This document shows, one piece after another, positions 32,622-45,870 of a DNA stretch of 64,000 nt. The first letter of the stretch is position 1. Every line of letters begins with the position of its first letter. Origin of the DNA: Blastocystis sp. Blastoise (lineage: Eukaryota > Sar > Bigyra > Opalinata > Blastocystidae); contig JBBPEB010000015.1 of NCBI GenBank assembly GCA_039096225.1, forward strand, positions 248,001-312,000, written 5' to 3'. The notes beneath the pieces were generated by a model. The model ran no database searches. It saw only the letters and a program-made list of their open reading frames with translations, and was not told the DNA's origin. The position numbers and the translations under genes are program-made.

Positions 32622-33250
32622 TTAAACGGACATTTTCTTTGTTTTTTTCTCTAAATGTATTAATGCTTTATCAGCTGTCATAAAGAACGGTGAATGATAT
32701 ATTATATTATCAAAACATGAATGATAAGGTAATCCTAAACAATGTAAATGAAGATGTTTGATTGAATGAAATGGACGAACATGAAAACCATATCTAAATT
32801 ATATAGGAAATATTGAAATAGAATTTTAAAAAAATACTTGATTCCTTTGTATTGTTCTCCTTGAGATTCCATTATTTGTTCTCCAACTTTCATCATATGT
32901 TTTACTATTTTAATATTTATTATTTATTTTATTTATTTTATTTATTATTTATTTATTTATTAAATATATCTATATTTATATGTAAATATAAAAAAAAATA
33001 CATAAATCAATATCATTAACACCTAATACATGAACATCAATAATATGAACTTTTGGGATGACTAGAAAATGACCTAAAGCATGTGGATACTTATCTGGCA
33101 TTACATAAACAAATTCATCCTAATAGAGAAAAAAAATATTTCAATTTAATAATTAGATTTATATCGAAATTATCTTTGTACTTCATATATAATAGTTTTA
33201 GACTGAGGACTCTTACGATCATTAATATCACAAAAAATACATGACTTCAT
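32622..33250 (-). CDS. HINT3: HIT-family nucleotide hydrolase, HINT3-like
   Basis: Four GT-AG exons, about 145 residues. The start MKSCIFCDINDRKSPQS carries the CxFC pair common to HINT proteins. The core is FVYVMPDKYPHALGHFLVIP, then VHIIDVHVLGVNDIDLLKHM. The catalytic histidine triad is SIKHLHLHCLGLP, preceded by the HINT3-type GFHVRPFHSI (family pattern GFH-x-PPF-x-SI). The tail is FFMTADKALIHLEKK. HINT3-like enzymes hydrolyse AMP-lysine or AMP-NH2-type substrates. An aprataxin-like HIT protein is less likely because no zinc finger follows. Confidence 0.88.
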
Positions 33251-33571
33251 TCCGATGAAATAAAAAACAACTGATTTATAAATATATCAAACTGTATAGA
33301 AATCTAAATAACTTTGCTAAACAGATGGTTCTTATTAATTATATATTGAAAAACAACTTTTATATCGAATTCTTAGAAGCGTTATTCTAACGATTTTATG
33401 TTATAATTCTCAAAAATCTTCTCTATTCTTTTTGCTCTTTAAAAGTATTTAAAAATAATAAAAATATTATTACTGTATATGTATCTATTCGTACTATTCA
33501 TATTACTAATACATATGATAAAAAAAGTTTTGAAATGTCAATTTATTGAAAAACGCATTTTTATAAAAATA
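33251..33571. other. intergenic region, nothing recognised
   Basis: About 320 bases between the HIT gene start and the tRNA. No feature beyond scattered A/T tracts. Confidence 0.4.
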
Positions 33572-33642
33572 GGCTCTACCGGGATTTGAACCCGGATCGC
33601 AAGATTCAGAGTCTTGTGTGATAACCATTACACTATAGAGCC
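33572..33642 (-). tRNA. tRNA-Gln (anticodon CUG)
   Basis: The minus strand folds as a complete cloverleaf. The acceptor stem GGCTCTA pairs with TAGAGCC. The anticodon stem CAAGA/TCTTG closes loop CTCTGAA with anticodon CTG. The T arm is CCGGG-TTCAAAT-CCCGG with the TTC-A box. The A box is present at the D arm (TAGTGTAATGG). There is no intron and CCA is not encoded. It decodes CAG; no T tract was sought in detail, but runs of A on the + strand upstream would serve as the Pol III terminator. Confidence 0.97.
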
Positions 33643-34222
33643 ACTACTAAATTATTTTCTACAGTATTATATTTATTTCTTATTTGGAATTCAGAACAAG
33701 TATATTAAAATATAATGTATAAGAAGAAGTAGAGCATTTAAAATAAAATAAAAGCATGAATATTAGTTTCTGCTTAAAATAAATGATAAATTTCGAGTTA
33801 TAAAAGAAACCCGAAATTGAAATAGTTTTTACATTGATATTATTGTTTATAATGAAATAAGGTTCGTACATAAGATACATTAAAGTTCAATAAAAGAAAC
33901 AAGACAGTACTATAATAAAATAATGATCATTCACTGTTGCTAATATGTAAAGATAATAGTAAATAACATGGTCATTGAAGCGAGAAATATTACGATAGAT
34001 GAAAAAACATATATTAATTAGTATTTGAATCGTTATTCACATTTTATAACGAAACCAAATGTTTGGAGGAAAAAATGAAAAATTACTCCAAAGATTTCAT
34101 TATAATTATAGGAATAGAAAAAATCATGAAGATCTTACTATTATTTTGTTGCTTTCTATTTCTATTGATACTCTGAGTATATAATTTCAAATTGTGTATT
34201 TAAGTAATGTATATAGTTAAGA
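33643..34222. other. intergenic region, nothing recognised
   Basis: About 580 bases between the tRNA and the ARM-repeat gene. No coding sequence with family similarity or codon bias. Confidence 0.4.
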
Positions 34223-34648
34223 ATGAAAATAACTCTTTCAACAAATACAAATCAAAGTCATACTTTTGATGTTATTCCAGGAGAAACTGTACAAGATTTT
34301 TTACTACGTGCTCTTAATTCTTTTACTTTGGGAGAAGGTGATTATGACACAGCTGCTATAGCTAATGGAGACGATTGGTTAGACTACAGTACTCCTATTG
34401 AACAATATGGTCTTGAAGATAGATGTGATCTCTTATTATATTTACCTTCAGAATATAAAGAACAAGAAGAACAAGCAGTAGATTACGATCAACCTATTAG
34501 TTATGAGGATCAACCAGAACCTGTGGAAGCTGTACATGCTATGGATACTGATTCGAGTGATTCCGATATCGATGATGAAGAAGATAAAGTAGATGAAGTT
34601 ATTATTTCTAATAATCAACAACAAGGTGAACTTATTGAAGAACCTGTT

Positions 34649-34683
<35 letters not shown>

Positions 34684-37502
34684 AGAAAAAGAAGAAGAAG
34701 AAGAAGAAGAAGAAGAAAAAGAAGAAGAAGAAAAAGAAGAAGAAGAAAAAGAAGAAGAAGAAAAAGAAGAACCAATTATAGAGACTGATGAAGAATTAGA
34801 TTATTACCGTCAATTAACAGGTGAACAAATGTGTTCATTTTTAGCTACTTATGATAATATTCCACAATCTATAAAAGTCTCAAATGCCATGCTATGGAGA
34901 TGTGAACAAGACAGTAAGTTATCTATTACTATTCTATTCGTATTTCTTGTTGCTTCTTTATTTTTATATATCTATTATGATATATAATTCTATCTCTGGA
35001 TATTATATATTATAACTTATATTTGTTTCCATAGTTTTGATACAATATTGAATAATATATATAGATCAGTTCTTGCCTACTATTACATCAAATAATGGTA
35101 TTTTCTATATATTAGAGGGTGTTGACTCTATTCATCATTCTCAATATATTCAAAACACATTCAAATTCCTATATCTTTGTAGTCAAAGACGTATATTATA
35201 TATAACTATTATTTATTTACGAAATATACATATTATTATTTCTTATGATATATATATATATATAACTATTTTGTGTTTGTTTCTTTTCTATACTCTAATT
35301 AAACGTTTCTTTTTGCTTCATTTTTTTATTTATTATATATTTTCATTTATCCCTTATTTCTAGCGAATCTCCTCGTCTCTATAATTGGAAATAACGGAAT
35401 TGAACGTATATATTATACACTTCAAAGTTACATTCATGAAAATACTATTTGTCTCTTCTGTCTTCGCATACTTAGTAACATCGCAGAAGCAGAACAGGGT
35501 ATATATTATTATATTTGTTATTGTTTTTTTTTTGTGGATATTATTATTTTTTTAATAGTAATATAATCTCTGTTCTCTCTCTATATATATTTATATTCTC
35601 TGTTATATATATATCAGTATATATAACTCTATATTCTTTAACTCTCATTTTCAGGCCGTTATCATAAACGTATTGTACAAGGGGGATTACAGAACATTCT
35701 TAACGTCATGGGAGAACACAGTTCTGATGCAGATATTGATCAGGTTTGTGTTCATCTCATTGCTATTCTCTCTCTCACTGGTATATATATATATATAATA
35801 TCATTATTATATATATTATCTTTTATCTACTTATGGGTCACTATCTATTCTTTATCCCCTACCTCTAGCGTCTTCCAGAAGTCAGATTATTGCCCATAAA
35901 GGGATAGACATGATCTATTATTCTATCTCTACGTTCCTTAATAATAAAAATATTATTCAAGAATGCTGTAAGGCACTTCATATTCTTGGAAGAACAGGTA
36001 TACATATTATTTATTATTTTATCATATGTATTTTATAATCTCCTTAATCTTTTTATAATTTCTTTATAATTTCTTTATAATTTCTTTATAATTTCTTTAT
36101 AATTTCTTTATAATTTCTTTATAATTTCTTTATAATCTTCTTTATAATTTCTTTATAATTTCTTTATAATTTCTATATAATTTCTATATAATTTCTTTAT
36201 AATTTCTTTATAATTTCTTTATAATCTCTTTAATTTCTTTATAATTTTTTTATAATTTCTTTATAATTTCTTTATAATCTTTTTATAGAGCCTCAAATAT
36301 TATATGATACGCATGTATTCCAATATATATACCTTATTTACCAACAAGAGGAGTATTCCCGTGAATATGAGATCAGTTTGGAGCTTCTTTCTATTATAAC
36401 AAATATATATCAATTACGAGATATTGATGGAACTAGTCTTCTCTCTCCGAATCTCTTAGTATTTTTATTAAAAGATGATAAATATTTAAATAAACAAGAA
36501 TATGTCAAAGCATTTGCGTGTTTACTTCAAAATATTACTATTTATGGTATATATATGTATATTATGAAAAGGATAGATCATATATAACTCACTATTAGTA
36601 TTATTATACTTATTATTATGATTATACTTATGATTATACTTCTTATTATATAGATGATATTGATGCTGAACTGATGAAGATGGATATAGCTTCTACTATT
36701 ACTTCTCTTCTAGACCTCTATACTAAAAACTATGCTATTCTCCCACCTATTCTTAACGCGGTATTAAATCTTTCTGCTAAAAGTATATATACTATTATAT
36801 ATAAATTAATATATATATATTCTTGATGAGATATGTATTATTATTGTTATTATAGTTTATTGCTTTGTATTGATAATCTATTATCAATTTATTATAATAT
36901 AGTATATATATATATATATTATAGGTAATATTGAATATCAATTAACCAAATCCACTATATACCCCAAAGTGTGTTCTATTCTTCATTTATATAATGAAAA
37001 ATCTAATAATAATAATATTGATATACTTAATGTTTTACTAGATATCGTCTATAATGCTGTCATTCATCCTCGTAATTTGTCTATCCTTGGAAGTGACACA
37101 CTCACTGAAGTTCGTTCTATTAACAGCACTTTTACGGAGGAGAAACACATTGTACAAGTGTCCAATAATATCATTAAGTTATTTACTGATTACCGTATAT
37201 TTTTTATTTATATGATTATAATTATTTCTATATCTTATGAACTATAAATTTATTCATATTTACAATTTTTGTAATTTCTTTTCTATCGTTTCTTTGTTAA
37301 TATATATATATATATATATATATATAGTTTCTCGTGGATATCGTCTTGGTGCTGCGGGTACACATAAAGGTATAAATTCCCTTGGGAATAAAATGAAGAA
37401 ACTTGAAGGAATGGGTATGATATATATATTTATTTATTATATTCAATTTTTATATAGGTGTTGTTGTTGAAAAACCGGAAAAACCTGTTCTTAACGCATC
37501 AA

Positions 37503-37557
<55 letters not shown>

Positions 37558-37597
37558 GATCCTGCTATTATTGATCCTCAAGATGTCCCTGTTCCAA

Positions 37598-37638
<41 letters not shown>

Positions 37639-37698
37639 ATGCGGATCTTATTCCCAAAGTTCCTGCTGGAAAATGTATATATAATATATATATAATAA

Positions 37699-37755
<57 letters not shown>

Positions 37756-39181
37756 CTCTTCCTGCTCTTCCTTCAAAACCTGGTAAAGGTAAGAATAATA
37801 TATAATAAAAGAATAATTATTAATATACACATAATTAATATGGAGTTCTAATTACTACTTAAAATATAATAAATAATATAATTATATTTGTAATATTTAT
37901 TATATAGCTCTTCCTCCTCCTCCTCCTAGTAAGCCTGGTAAAGGTATATATTTATTTAATAAGAATAAAATAATAATTGTTATTATATTATATTATATTA
38001 TAGCTCTTCCTCCACCTCCACCCGGTAAACCTAGTAAAGGTATATATATATATGTATATAATATTGAGAATATATATTAACTTTATAGCTCTTCCTGCCC
38101 CGCCACCCATGCCCGCCAAACGTATATATTATTCATTATGTCTCTATCATCTTTAGCCCTCCCAACCCTTCCCGGCAAACCTATTCTTCGAAAGACACCT
38201 GCCCCTCCAGGTATATATATATACATATCTCTATATATAAACATATCTATATATTTGTATATTTATATCTATATATATTATTCATATATAGCTGAACCTC
38301 AAATCCGTATATATTGATTATTATATATATATAATGAATCTAGCTACTTTTTCTGATAAGGACTTAAAGCAATTAAATAAGAAGATGAAGGGAGAAAACA
38401 AATTATTATCTCTATTCAAAAAGAAGCCTGCTTCTACTGAATCTGATATCGTCATCCCTGACGCACCCGCTGTCGATGAATCAATCTTTGACGCATTCAA
38501 TATGACTTCAGGATCCTCACCCTCTCTTCCCGCCAAACCCATGACTCCCACCAAACCCATGATTCCTGCCAAACCTGTATTTATTATATATTTATAATAA
38601 TAATAATTATTAATATATAGGGTCAAAGTATGCGCTTTAATGATTCTTCATATATATATATATATATGATCTCTTATTCATTTATTTATTTATTAAAAAC
38701 TTTAAATATATAAGAACTATAGAGTTCTATTGTTCATATCTTGCTATTTCTTTTATTTTAATAATATATTATATATATATGTTTTTTATTAAAATATTTT
38801 TGTTATACTTGAGAAGTCTTCTTTAAATTTATTGTTATTTATATATAGAAGTAGAATATGATTTGATTACTGGACTACCTATATATTCTTCTTCTTCTAC
38901 ATCAACTTCTGACTCTCAAGGTATATATATATAAATATATTATATATAATATATATAATATATTTATAGATTTATTAGGTGACTCATTCTTCTCACAACC
39001 AACAAGTATATACATATTATATATAATATATATTTATGTATATACATCTTTATATATTATCTATCATCTATATCTATGTATATACATCTATATATAATAT
39101 ATAGATAAGCCAATGCCATCTCTTCCCGCCAAAAAGAAGGAAGCGGTAAACATTACCTATAGTTCTTTAGACTCTTTTTAA
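34223..39181 (+). CDS. ARM-repeat, proline-rich scaffold-like protein
   Basis: More than 20 exons join in frame, mostly in phase 1. The first 75 residues (MKITLSTNTNQSHTFDVIPG, ETVQDFLLRALNSF) look like a ubiquitin-like fold (inference). An acidic region with a Glu/Lys run (34640-34775) follows. Residues of about 12 exons form an armadillo-like solenoid (FKFLYLCSQRPNLLVSIIGN, ICLFCLRILSNIAEA, IVQGGLQNILNVM, IIQECCKALHILG, ILPPILNAVLNLSAK). The C-terminus is built from mini-exons coding LP/P/K-rich units (ALPPPPPSKPGK), then FSDKDLKQLNKKMKGENKLL, SIFDAFNM and DLLGDSFFSQP. DxF and DLL motifs resemble endocytic adaptor ligands and the PxxPxK units resemble SH3 or profilin ligands; both are inference. 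I do not recognise the family. The last codons (VNITYSSLDSF) may be replaced by a further exon. Confidence 0.7.
36055..36285 (+). repeat. undecamer minisatellite in an intron
   Basis: About 20 copies of the 11-mer TTTATAATTTC, with a few variants, between a GTATAC donor and a TTTTATAG acceptor in the ARM-repeat gene. Confidence 0.85.
37756..38210 (+). repeat. array of phase-1 mini-exons encoding proline-rich units
   Basis: Five successive exons of about 31-54 nt (about 37756, 37909, 38004, 38089 and 38157 onward), each starting CTCTTCC or CCCTCCC after an ATAG acceptor and each ending at an AAG/GT-type or similar donor. They encode SLPALPSKPGK, ALPPPPPSKPGK, ALPPPPPGKPSK, ALPAPPPMPAK and PLPTLPGKPILRKT. 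All are symmetric, phase 1-1, so loss or gain of any one keeps frame. Confidence 0.8.
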
Positions 39182-41438
39182 TTTATATTTTATCACTTTT
39201 TTATACATCTCGAAATGTAAGTATTAATATGAATAATAACTTTCTTCTATATATATATTTTCTCTCTTGTTGTGATTATAGTGTTATATAATTCTTTTTG
39301 AAACAACTATATATGTTATATTATCTTAATATATATATTTTTTTAATTATATTATAGTTTTAGTTTTATATTTTAACATTTTGCATTTTTTTGTTGGCTT
39401 ATTTTAATTTTATTTTATGCGAAACATATATGCTATAAACATAACTCTAAAGCATTTATATATTACTACTTTTCATAAACTAAATGTCTTGATCCAAAAA
39501 GTTTACTACTTATTAAAGTGGAATTTAAGAAATCAAGTTTGATATATCAAGTATCAACACTTTCCACATTCGTGAAATAGCTTACCACAAAGTTACATCA
39601 TTACGACAGAGTTATGCAACAGTAGTTCAATTTGTCTCAATAAATAATAGAATAATTACAGAAAATGATCGTGCCACTTCTTAAATGACTAGATCATCTT
39701 CTAATTTTCTTCTATTTGTTTATTTACATTGGTTTATTTAGAATTTTAATAGAATTTCTTAGAAAATTCACCATTTTTCAACACAATTCAGGTTTCATCT
39801 GTTTTTTTCGATCAGTTGTTTTTTTGAGAAACACAAAAGGGATTTACGATTCATTGGTATAATCAGAAATGATGTAAGCCATTGATTCTTTTCTATATAT
39901 TACGTCATAAATATAGTATTTAACTGTTATTTTTGTTGTTATATGTTTGATAACATCAAAATAAATGGAATTCAAACAATTATTTTGGATTGTATTGTTT
40001 TTCTTCAAAAATATATACAGTATATTCATTAACTTGTAAATTCTCATAGTATGATGTTTTGTTACATTGAAAAATACTTAATGAAAGTCTTTCACAAGAA
40101 TATAACTAGTTTTTTGAATTATTTACATGTTTTTCACGTCAGTGAATAAACTTTTTTGCAGCATAGCGATTCTTTAAATGTATTCTCTAGGAATCCTGAT
40201 ATTCTTTGTTACTAGGAACTTGGAAAAAAAGTGAGAAAACTAAGTAATAATTGGAAATAGTTGTTCTGTTTTCTTTTCAACAATATAAAGTACGTTGAGT
40301 TGTGTTGAATAGCATGTGATTATCGTTTATAAGTAAAGAAAAAGTGGGAGTTTGAAAGAATTACGTCTCCACATTGTTTATATTTCTTTTATTTGCTTTC
40401 ATGATATACTACATTCGTATATAATATATTTAATATAACAGAAATATGTAAAAAATATTCGAGTGATGGCAAACCATACAGACTTTATGGTTCTTGTTTT
40501 CTTTCATAAGGTCATTAAAGAATGTATTCGTTTTTCGTTTTTAAAGAAGCCACAAACAGCGGGATGTTTAGAATCATGAATATTTGAAATTATTCCTTAA
40601 AAAATTGTTTTTCTCCAGTGTTTTAGGAATTCTTTAAGAATTTCAGAATTCTCAAAGAACTATGAAGAAACAAAGGAACAATTGTCCCACAATTTTTTGT
40701 GTCGTATTTAAAAAATAGTTCTAAATTGTGGATGACCATTGCATTTAATCGTTTTTTGGGACAAGGAGACTCGTGCAAAACATATATATGAATAAAAGTA
40801 TATAATATTTATATAAAAAAGCGTTGTTTGAAATAAATATGTTATAAATTAATTAAACAAGTGCTGACATATATATTACATGTATCATGAAGATGCGACG
40901 TTGTAAATTATATATAACGTTGAGAAATAATGGTGTATAACAACTTGATTTTTAGAAAAATGTGTTTATCAAAAAGATTCATGACTATTCAGAGGGGATA
41001 CATCTTATGCATATTGTTTATAATTGAAAACAATCGAAAAAACAAATATAAACATCATACACAAACGCAAACCTGAGTGTCATTAATAGAAAAATGCCAC
41101 ATAATCTAATGGATATATCTCTGTTTTTTGAGAAGAAAGGGACATAAACAGGATAATGGCCCTTAATTATACCGGTTTAAAAAGTGGGTTGTTTCATTTG
41201 CTTTTTCCTTTTTTCTACCATTAATTCGGTTTTTGTTGGTTTTGCTATCATGATTGTTATTGCTGGTTCTATTAAAGGTTCTCGATTCACAAATTGTTAC
41301 ACATTTTATATGTTTTTTTAACTTCTTTAGGAATAGTTTCTATTTTATTTTGTGTAAATTTTACACTTTTCTTAACAATTTAAATATACTTAAAAAAGTC
41401 AGTTATATTTGTTTTTTTCAATCTCTTACTTACATCAA
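39182..41438. other. 2.3 kb intergenic region
   Basis: T-rich for about 300 bases after the ARM-repeat gene, then mixed AT sequence. Short open frames (for example on the minus strand near 39844-40047) lack family similarity and codon bias. No RNA gene recognised. Confidence 0.45.
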
Positions 41439-42311
41439 ATGAATCCCAATCGAAGAATCAATGAATATCCTGTTTATCAAACAAGTCAAGATAGAGGGTA
41501 TATGCCTAGAACAGAAAGCTATCCACCTCGTCGTTATGAAGATCAATATTATCCTGAATCAAACTCTTATTCAGTAAGAGAACAAATGTCTAGAGCTCCT
41601 GAGGTTGATTACCGTTATTATCAGCAAGGTATGATATTGCATTATATAGATTTCTATGTCATTTTTTATAAATTATAGATATGAATATGTATTCACAACC
41701 ATCCAATGTATATCAGGATAACTATGGTGAAGAGATTCAAGAACCTGACTATCCTAATGATTATGATGTATATTATCAGCGTCCTGTTGCTCATAGAATC
41801 CCTGAGCGTTATATTGCTGAATCATACCCTGAGTATGAACAACCAAAAAGATATGTTTCTCCTACAATTCAAAGAAATCATACAAGTCCTGATGTATATT
41901 CACGACCAACATGTAAGTTTTTTCTTTTCATTTTCATATAATATCTATTTTATGTATCTAGACGTTCAAAGAGAACATGTATCTATTCCTGAAGCTCCTA
42001 ATAAAGATGAAACTCCTTCTGTAGCTAATCTTATTAATGGAAAAGAAAAACGTGTGGTCGTCATGATTCGTAATATTCCTAATAGGTATATATATATATG
42101 TAGTTGAATTATTCAATATAGTTATAATCCATGTTTATATATATATATATATAGATATAAGGAAGATGACTTAAAACGTGTTTTAGATTTAACAGCTAAG
42201 AGTATATATTTATATATATATTATTTAAAATAAGTATTTATTATTTATATATATATTATTTAAAATAAGTATTTATTATTTATATATATATTATTTAAAA
42301 TCAATCTTTAT

Positions 42312-42351
<40 letters not shown>

Positions 42352-43254
42352 TAAAATGTCTTTATTATTTATATATTTCCTTCTATAGATATGTATAAGA
42401 TTATTCATTTACCTTATGATGCTAAAACAAAGAAGAATTTGGGATATGCATTTATTCGTTTCTATTCTACTCAAGCTCTTAGTACTACAATGATTGCTGT
42501 ATATATATTTATATATATTTATATATATTTTTATATATATCATTTATATGTATATCTTTTCTAAAATATCTTTAATAGTTTTGTTAGTTATACTATTGAT
42601 TTTTATATTGTTTATTTTCCTATCTTATATTTATATATATTTATTCTTTTATATATATATATATCTTTATTTTTCTACTATATATAGAGACATGGTAATC
42701 TTTGGCCTAATTCTAACAGTTTAAAGAAATGCATGTTTTATTATGCTCAATTCCAAGTATATATATATATATCAATTAATATATAAAAATAATAAAAATA
42801 AATATAAATAAATAAATACATATAATATATATAGAATAAATGTGATGAGGAAGCCTATATACATGAGAGAGAGCTTGTCTGTCACAGTTCTACTCCTTCT
42901 ACTATGGTTACTACTAGTACTAGTACTACTGCTACGGCTACTACTACTGCTACTTCTCATTCTGCTACTCCTTCTCCTGCCTCTCATATTTCATCACCTC
43001 CTCTTCATCATACATCTCTCTCTCCTTCAAGTCAACCCCCTAATCCCGCCAATATACAAGGATTACCCGCTCATAACTCGTATCCTCGTGTAGCTACCAA
43101 TTACTCACCTTATGGAACAATATCATCCTCTATGGATTCCATTAGAATTCCTACATATCCCACTCGCTCTCTCCTCAATGGGAACACCGTACAATCGATG
43201 AACGGATCAAACATGAATAGTGTTCCAAGCTCGTCTTACTATTATCGACTCTAG
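41439..43254 (+). CDS. Mei2-like RNA-binding protein
   Basis: Seven exons, all GT-AG. The N-terminal 160 residues are Tyr/Pro/Arg/Gln-rich and disordered (YPVYQTSQDRGYMPRTESYP). The C-terminal Mei2-type RRM follows: RVVVMIRNIPNRYKEDDLKR, then NMYKIIHLPYDAKTKKNLGY, AFIRFYSTQA and CMFYYAQFQNKCDEE. The M-I-[RK]-N-I-P-N-[KR]-Y signature and the long IYLP-D-x-x-x-K-x-N-x-GYAF block are specific to the Mei2 C-terminal RRM. The tail is Ser/Thr/Pro-rich with a TTSTSTTATATT run. Mei2 proteins bind meiotic or developmental non-coding RNA and mRNA. Only this single RRM is visible; fission yeast Mei2 has three. Confidence 0.9.
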
Positions 43255-44415
43255 GAATATATACCTCCTCTTTCTATATGAATATATATATATATTTATA
43301 TTTATCTCCTTATTTTCCTTATTTTTCTCTCTCTATATATATCGATATGTCTCTGTATATCGATATCTCATCTTCCTATATATATAATCCTATTTCCCTC
43401 TCTTCTTTATTGCTTGCTTGCTTTCTCTCCTTCTTTGTATTTATATATATATCGGTATTTACAGATATATATATATTTACGAATACTGTAATTTGAATAA
43501 CAATTCCTTCTATCTATATATATATGTATTATATATATATATAGATGCTTCATTAAGCTATTTTGAATATAAATAACTCTATACTTTATGTATGATACAC
43601 ATATCAATGTTTTCTATTTCTTTTTTTATGAGATTATTCTACTGTCAGATTCTCATGACTATATTAATATTATAATGTATTCTTTTTAAAAATTACAATT
43701 TTTATGTATATATATTTAAATTATTATATAGAAATTGTTATATGATATTATTTGATGTAAACTGAATTTATTATCTCTATATTGTCTTATCTGTTTATTT
43801 TTCTATATATGTAAATTATTATTTGTTTACAAGTAGGCTTTTTTCTCCATATATATAATAAATATATACTATATATATTGTATATATATATATATATATA
43901 TTTTTTTTAAATAGTAAATATACTATCCTATCCTAATCTATTGTTTTTCCTTTATAATACTATACACAGTATACTATATATAATAGTATAAATATAGACC
44001 ATCTAGGTCAGTATCTTATTACACTGATTTATATATATATATATATCTGTACCATTAATATATTCTTAATTATATATATATATATATATTCTAATCTCTG
44101 ACTCCTCCTCTTTATATTGTATATTTATATGATAAGGACTTCAATTGTCCTCTTATTATATATGATTTTACCTTATTCTATTTATTCTTTATATATATAT
44201 ATATATATAAATACGATTCAATACTTATAATCAATATTTCTTACTGTTTTACACCTTATCCATATATATGTATATATATATATATTACTCTTTCACATAT
44301 TTATCCTCGTTTTTATTTGTCTTTTTCTTTTAAACGAAATCGTTTTCTTATTTCGGATTTCCTGTTATTTACGATATATATATCATTGTAAATATTTTAA
44401 AGTATCTATTTTTAC

Positions 44416-44468
<53 letters not shown>

Positions 44469-45804
44469 GTATATATATATGTATCTACTCTTTCAAATCT
44501 CTTTTTTCTATATATCTTCTCTCTTTATTAGAGACTAGATATTCTTCTATTTTTCTTCTTCTTCTTCTACTTTGTTTATCGATTTATTCATTTTTTTTTT
44601 GAATTATTCATTTCTATTCTATCTATACATTCTCTATATAAGTATATTTCATTTTTCTCATTATATTTTTCTTTTTCTCTATTCACTACTTCTTGTCCGT
44701 TGTCAATATTTCTTACAATCTCTTTTTATCAAAGATTATTTGTACAGTTTCTCATATATATACATACTTTTCTCTAGCTCAAAAGTATTATATTTCGACA
44801 AGTTTTTTAAGTTTCTATTATTCAAAACCTATTCTTCATCTATATATAAACTAAACTTTCTCTTTTTATTTATATAATTATATTTATATATATTTAATTT
44901 ATTACTTTTTTATTTTTTTTAAAATTCTTATCTCGTTAACTATAATTAGAGTTCAACATGACATTATATCTGTATTAATATACTATTCTTTCTTTTTTTT
45001 ACTTCTTATTAGGTATTTATTTTGATTTATTTATATATTATTTGGTATATATATATATATATATCTTATATCTATTGTATATATACTAGTCTATTTTTTT
45101 CTTAGGTTTTTTTGTTATATGAATATCGTTTATATATATATTCTTTTCTTATTGTATACTTATACTTATTCATATTATTACTATATATATATATATATAT
45201 ATTCGTTAATTGATTGAGTGATTTATTTATTACTATATATATATATATATTTTCTATATATGTTGTTCTTCTTATTTCATTTTCTCTTGTTTTTATATCT
45301 TTGATATCTTTTTAACTGCTTTTTCAATATATATATATTTTATCATATATATTTTATTTTTTGCTTTCTTTTTTCTACTTTGTATTTATAAGTTCTTTTC
45401 TTCTATTTATCATACTATTCTGTTTTTCTTACTTTTAAAACTATATATATATATATTTATTAGTATTCTTTATTTCTTTGTCTTTTCATTTGACTTTTTT
45501 TTCTAAGTTATTAAATGTGTATATATTGACTTTTCAACATTTTATATGTGTATCCCTCTATATAGTTTTATATATATATAAAGTATACATATTTTTCAGT
45601 ATACAGTAACTATATAAAAGTGGATTGCAATAGTTAATGTCGATGAATAATTCTTACATTTATTTGTTATTTCTCTTTTTCTTTTGTCTTCTCTATATTT
45701 CTCTATTTCTTTATTTCTCTATTTCTTCTTATTTATTTAAGTATATATCTATATACTATTTCGGATATTTTATTTCTTTTGTTTCTTCAATATGCCTTTA
45801 TTCG

Positions 45805-45870
<66 letters not shown>

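Noticed and set aside
44572-44877. Hydrophobic frame that could pass for a membrane protein
   Set aside because: Composition is that of the surrounding T-rich sequence, with no splice signals or motifs.
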